The notes under the pieces were generated by a model. The model saw nothing but the letters and a program-made list of their open reading frames with translations, was not told where the DNA came from and searched no databases. Positions 5,418 to 7,507 of a stretch of DNA of 7,507 bases are shown one piece after another (positions within the stretch are counted from its first letter, which is position 1; each line of letters opens with the position of its first letter). The position numbers and the translations under genes were made by a program. This DNA is from Clostridiaceae bacterium. Lineage in GTDB: Bacteria; Bacillota_A; Clostridia; Acetivibrionales; Acetivibrionaceae. The stretch is taken from contig JAAZCB010000850.1 of NCBI GenBank assembly GCA_012513545.1, forward strand, positions 1-7,507, written 5' to 3'.

Positions 5418-6863
5418 ATGTTGTTGAAGGACCTTATAAAAGGGCTTAATGTTGTTGATATAGAAGGTAATATGGATGTGGAAATCAGTGATATTGCATA
5501 TGATTCCAGAAAATCAAAGTCAGGGTCGTTGTTTGTGTGTGTCGAGGGATTTAAGGTTGATGGACACAAGTATATTCCACAGGCACTTGATAATGGAACA
5601 AAGGCTTTTCTTGTTCAAAAAGACGTAGAGCTTCCGGAGGGTGTGTCAGTTGTCAGGGTCGAAGACACAAGATATGCTCTGGCCAGTGTTTCCGATGTCT
5701 TTTACAATCATCCTTCCGGTAAGTTTAACCTGGTCGGGGTAACTGGAACAAAGGGGAAAACCACAACGACTTATATGATAAAATCTATCCTGGAGTCATA
5801 TGGTCAGAAGGTTGGACTTATTGGCACCATATCAAACAGAATAGGTGATGAGATTCTCCCTACTGATAGAACAACCCCTGAAAGTTATGACCTTCAGGAA
5901 CTTTTTTATGAAATGGGAGAAAAGAAGGTTAACAGTGTGGTGATGGAGGTATCCTCTCATGCTCTAGACCTTCATCGGGTAAGTTGCAGCGAGTTTGATA
6001 TCGGTGTGTTTACAAATCTGTCCAGAGAACACCTTGACTTTCATAAAACCTTTGAAAACTATCTTGAGGCGAAAATCAAGCTGTTTAAAATGTGTAAAAA
6101 GGGACTTGTAAATATAGACAATGAATATGGCAGAAGAGTTGTTGAAAATGCCGAGTGTGAGGTATATACCTTAGGTATTGACAATAAGGCAGATATTAAC
6201 GCTTATGATATTGTGAAGCATTCAAACAGCGTGGAGTTCAAAGTAATAAGCCCATGGTTCAGCGGTGACCTAAGCGTGAATATTCCAGGGAAATTCAGTG
6301 TTTACAATGCTCTGGCGGCAATTGGCAGTTGTGCTCTTATGGGTGTCCCTTTCGAAAACATAAAAGAGGGTCTTTTAGATGTTACAGTCCCAGGAAGGGC
6401 TGAAATTGTCAATACAGGTAAAGACTTCACCATTATGATAGATTATGCCCATTCTCCAGATAGCCTCGAAAACATTCTTACTACCGTTAAGGGGTATGCA
6501 CCAGGCAGAATTGTCTGCTTATTTGGCTGTGGCGGAGACCGGGATAAGACTAAAAGGCCTGTAATGGGTGAAATCTCTGGAAAACTTGCCGACTTTACTA
6601 TAATAACCTCGGATAATCCCAGAACTGAAGACCCTGAAGAAATAATCCGAGATATAGAACAAGGAATAAAGCCTGTTGGAGCAGCATATATAAAGATTGT
6701 AGACAGAAGCGAAGCGATAAGGTACGCTATAGAAAATGCAAGGCCTCAAGACATTATTGTGCTTGCAGGCAAGGGGCATGAAACATATATTATTTTAAAG
6801 CATAAAACAATCCATTTTGATGAAAGAGAAGTAGTTGCTAAGATTTTAAGCGAGATGGCTTGA
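5418..6863 (+). CDS. murE: UDP-MurNAc-L-Ala-D-Glu: meso-diaminopimelate ligase MurE
   Basis: Cytoplasmic ATP-dependent ligase that adds meso-diaminopimelate to UDP-MurNAc-L-Ala-D-Glu. The 481 residues are normal length. Domain 1 binds the UDP sugar (YDSRKSKSGSLFVC, 28-41). The central ATPase domain carries the P-loop GVTGTKGKTTTT (107-118), TTP (152-154), MEVSSHAL (176-183) and the probable carbamylated lysine K219. The C-terminal domain has YAHSPDSL (343-350), DNPR (399-402) and GKGHE (451-455). DNPR is the known mark of meso-DAP rather than lysine specificity, so DAP-type peptidoglycan is predicted. ATG 5418 is chosen because GGGAGG (5405-5410) lies seven bases upstream and the protein then starts MLLKDLIKGL; the frame is open further left, into spoVD, but without family sequence. 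No clear promoter is seen in the 106-base gap. Confidence 0.97.
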   Translation: MLLKDLIKGLNVVDIEGNMDVEISDIAYDSRKSKSGSLFVCVEGFKVDGHKYIPQALDNGTKAFLVQKDVELPEGVSVVRVEDTRYALASVSDVFYNHPSGKFNLVGVTGTKGKTTTTYMIKSILESYGQKVGLIGTISNRIGDEILPTDRTTPESYDLQELFYEMGEKKVNSVVMEVSSHALDLHRVSCSEFDIGVFTNLSREHLDFHKTFENYLEAKIKLFKMCKKGLVNIDNEYGRRVVENAECEVYTLGIDNKADINAYDIVKHSNSVEFKVISPWFSGDLSVNIPGKFSVYNALAAIGSCALMGVPFENIKEGLLDVTVPGRAEIVNTGKDFTIMIDYAHSPDSLENILTTVKGYAPGRIVCLFGCGGDRDKTKRPVMGEISGKLADFTIITSDNPRTEDPEEIIRDIEQGIKPVGAAYIKIVDRSEAIRYAIENARPQDIIVLAGKGHETYIILKHKTIHFDEREVVAKILSEMA

Positions 6864-6894
6864 TAATCAATGATAATCCAAAGGGGAGTATAGT

Positions 6895-7507
6895 ATGGAA
6901 GTTTTAAGATGCGAAGAAATACTAAAGGCAACGGGCGGAAAGTTGATTTGTGGTGATGTGAATACTGTTTTTGCCACAATATCAACTGATTCAAGAAAAA
7001 TAAATAACAGTGATTTGTTTATTCCTATAGAGGGTGAGCGTTTTGACGGCCATGACTATATACTTTCATCATTTGCATCAGGAGCAGCTGGTTCATTGAC
7101 ACATAAAGAGCTTGAACCTGTCAACGATAAGGTTCTAATAAAGGTTGAGGATACTTTGAAAGCCTTAAGGGACCTGGCCTCCTATTACAGGCAGAAGTTT
7201 AAGATACCTTATGTAGGTATAACGGGAAGTGTAGGTAAGACAAGTACAAAGGATATGGTGTCCTGTGTTCTCGCAAAGCAATATAAGGTTTTAAGTACTC
7301 AAGGTAATTATAATAACGAGATAGGCGTTCCTCTTACAATATTTAATCTTGACAGTTTACATGAAGCTGCAGTTATTGAAATGGGAATGAGCGGATTTGG
7401 AGAAATAAGCCGGCTGACATCCATAGTAAAGCCGGATATTGCAATCATAACAAATATCGGGCTATCTCACATAGAAAAGCTTGGATCAAGAAAAAATATT
7501 CTACAAG
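6895..7507 (+). CDS. murF: UDP-MurNAc-tripeptide: D-alanyl-D-alanine ligase MurF, 5' part
   Basis: MurF adds D-Ala-D-Ala to the UDP-MurNAc tripeptide, completing the cytoplasmic pentapeptide precursor. The window holds the first 204 codons of an expected roughly 450; the gene runs off the right edge with no break inside. My translation starts MEVLRCEEILKATGG. It shows the N-terminal substrate domain (STDSRKINNSDLFIPI, 30-45), the P-loop GITGSVGKTSTKD (108-120), QGNYNNEIGVPLT (136-148), EMGMSGFGEI (162-171) and NIGLSHIEKLGS (187-198), all typical of MurF rather than MurE or MurC. ATG 6895 has a strong AAGGGGAG site (6881-6888) six bases upstream. It starts 31 bases after the murE stop and is almost certainly co-transcribed with it. 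Confidence 0.95.
   Translation, partial: MEVLRCEEILKATGGKLICGDVNTVFATISTDSRKINNSDLFIPIEGERFDGHDYILSSFASGAAGSLTHKELEPVNDKVLIKVEDTLKALRDLASYYRQKFKIPYVGITGSVGKTSTKDMVSCVLAKQYKVLSTQGNYNNEIGVPLTIFNLDSLHEAAVIEMGMSGFGEISRLTSIVKPDIAIITNIGLSHIEKLGSRKNILQ

Overview
The window is the 5' part of a dcw (division and cell wall) cluster from a low-GC, spore-forming Firmicute, most likely a member of the Clostridia. This rests on gene order mraZ - rsmH - ftsL - spoVD/pbp - murE - murF, AT-rich genes with strong GGAGG-type ribosome binding sites, a class B penicillin-binding protein of SpoVD type, and a MurE with the DNPR motif of meso-diaminopimelate enzymes. A placement near the cellulolytic clostridia (Ruminiclostridium-like) is an impression only. 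All six genes are on the + strand.

Layout. Positions 6-40 hold a strong terminator that closes the gene to the left. A sigma-A-type promoter (64-92) follows, then a helically phased set of AAGTGG boxes (101-146) that fits an MraZ operator. mraZ (158-589, TTG start) and rsmH (619-1560) form a short transcription unit. The next 761 bases (1561-2321) contain no convincing gene but much structure: a 12-copy degenerate A-rich repeat with a period near 22 bp (1599-1900), GC-rich hairpins (1914-2045), a candidate promoter (2102-2130), a nested inverted repeat (2118-2208) and a terminator-like hairpin (2240-2277). ftsL (2322-2810) follows. The 326 bases after ftsL hold five hairpins in a row, two of them near-identical copies 66 bp apart, ending in a good intrinsic terminator (2993-3021). 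A promoter with a perfect -10 (3043-3071) then drives spoVD (3137-5311). murE (5418-6863) and murF (6895 to beyond the right edge) follow closely.

How the genes work together. MraZ is the cluster's DNA-binding autoregulator. RsmH methylates 16S rRNA. FtsL belongs to the divisome scaffold that positions and activates septal synthesis. The SpoVD-type transpeptidase cross-links peptidoglycan outside the membrane. MurE and MurF add meso-DAP and then D-Ala-D-Ala to the UDP-MurNAc peptide in the cytoplasm, making the pentapeptide the transpeptidase later uses.

The coding genes are ordinary members of known families. The unusual part is the space between them: the cluster seems to be cut into three separately controlled pieces (mraZ-rsmH, ftsL, spoVD-murE-murF) by two structured intergenic regions. 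No wholly new system could be demonstrated from the sequence alone; the A-rich repeat tract and the nested inverted repeat are the best candidates for something undescribed.
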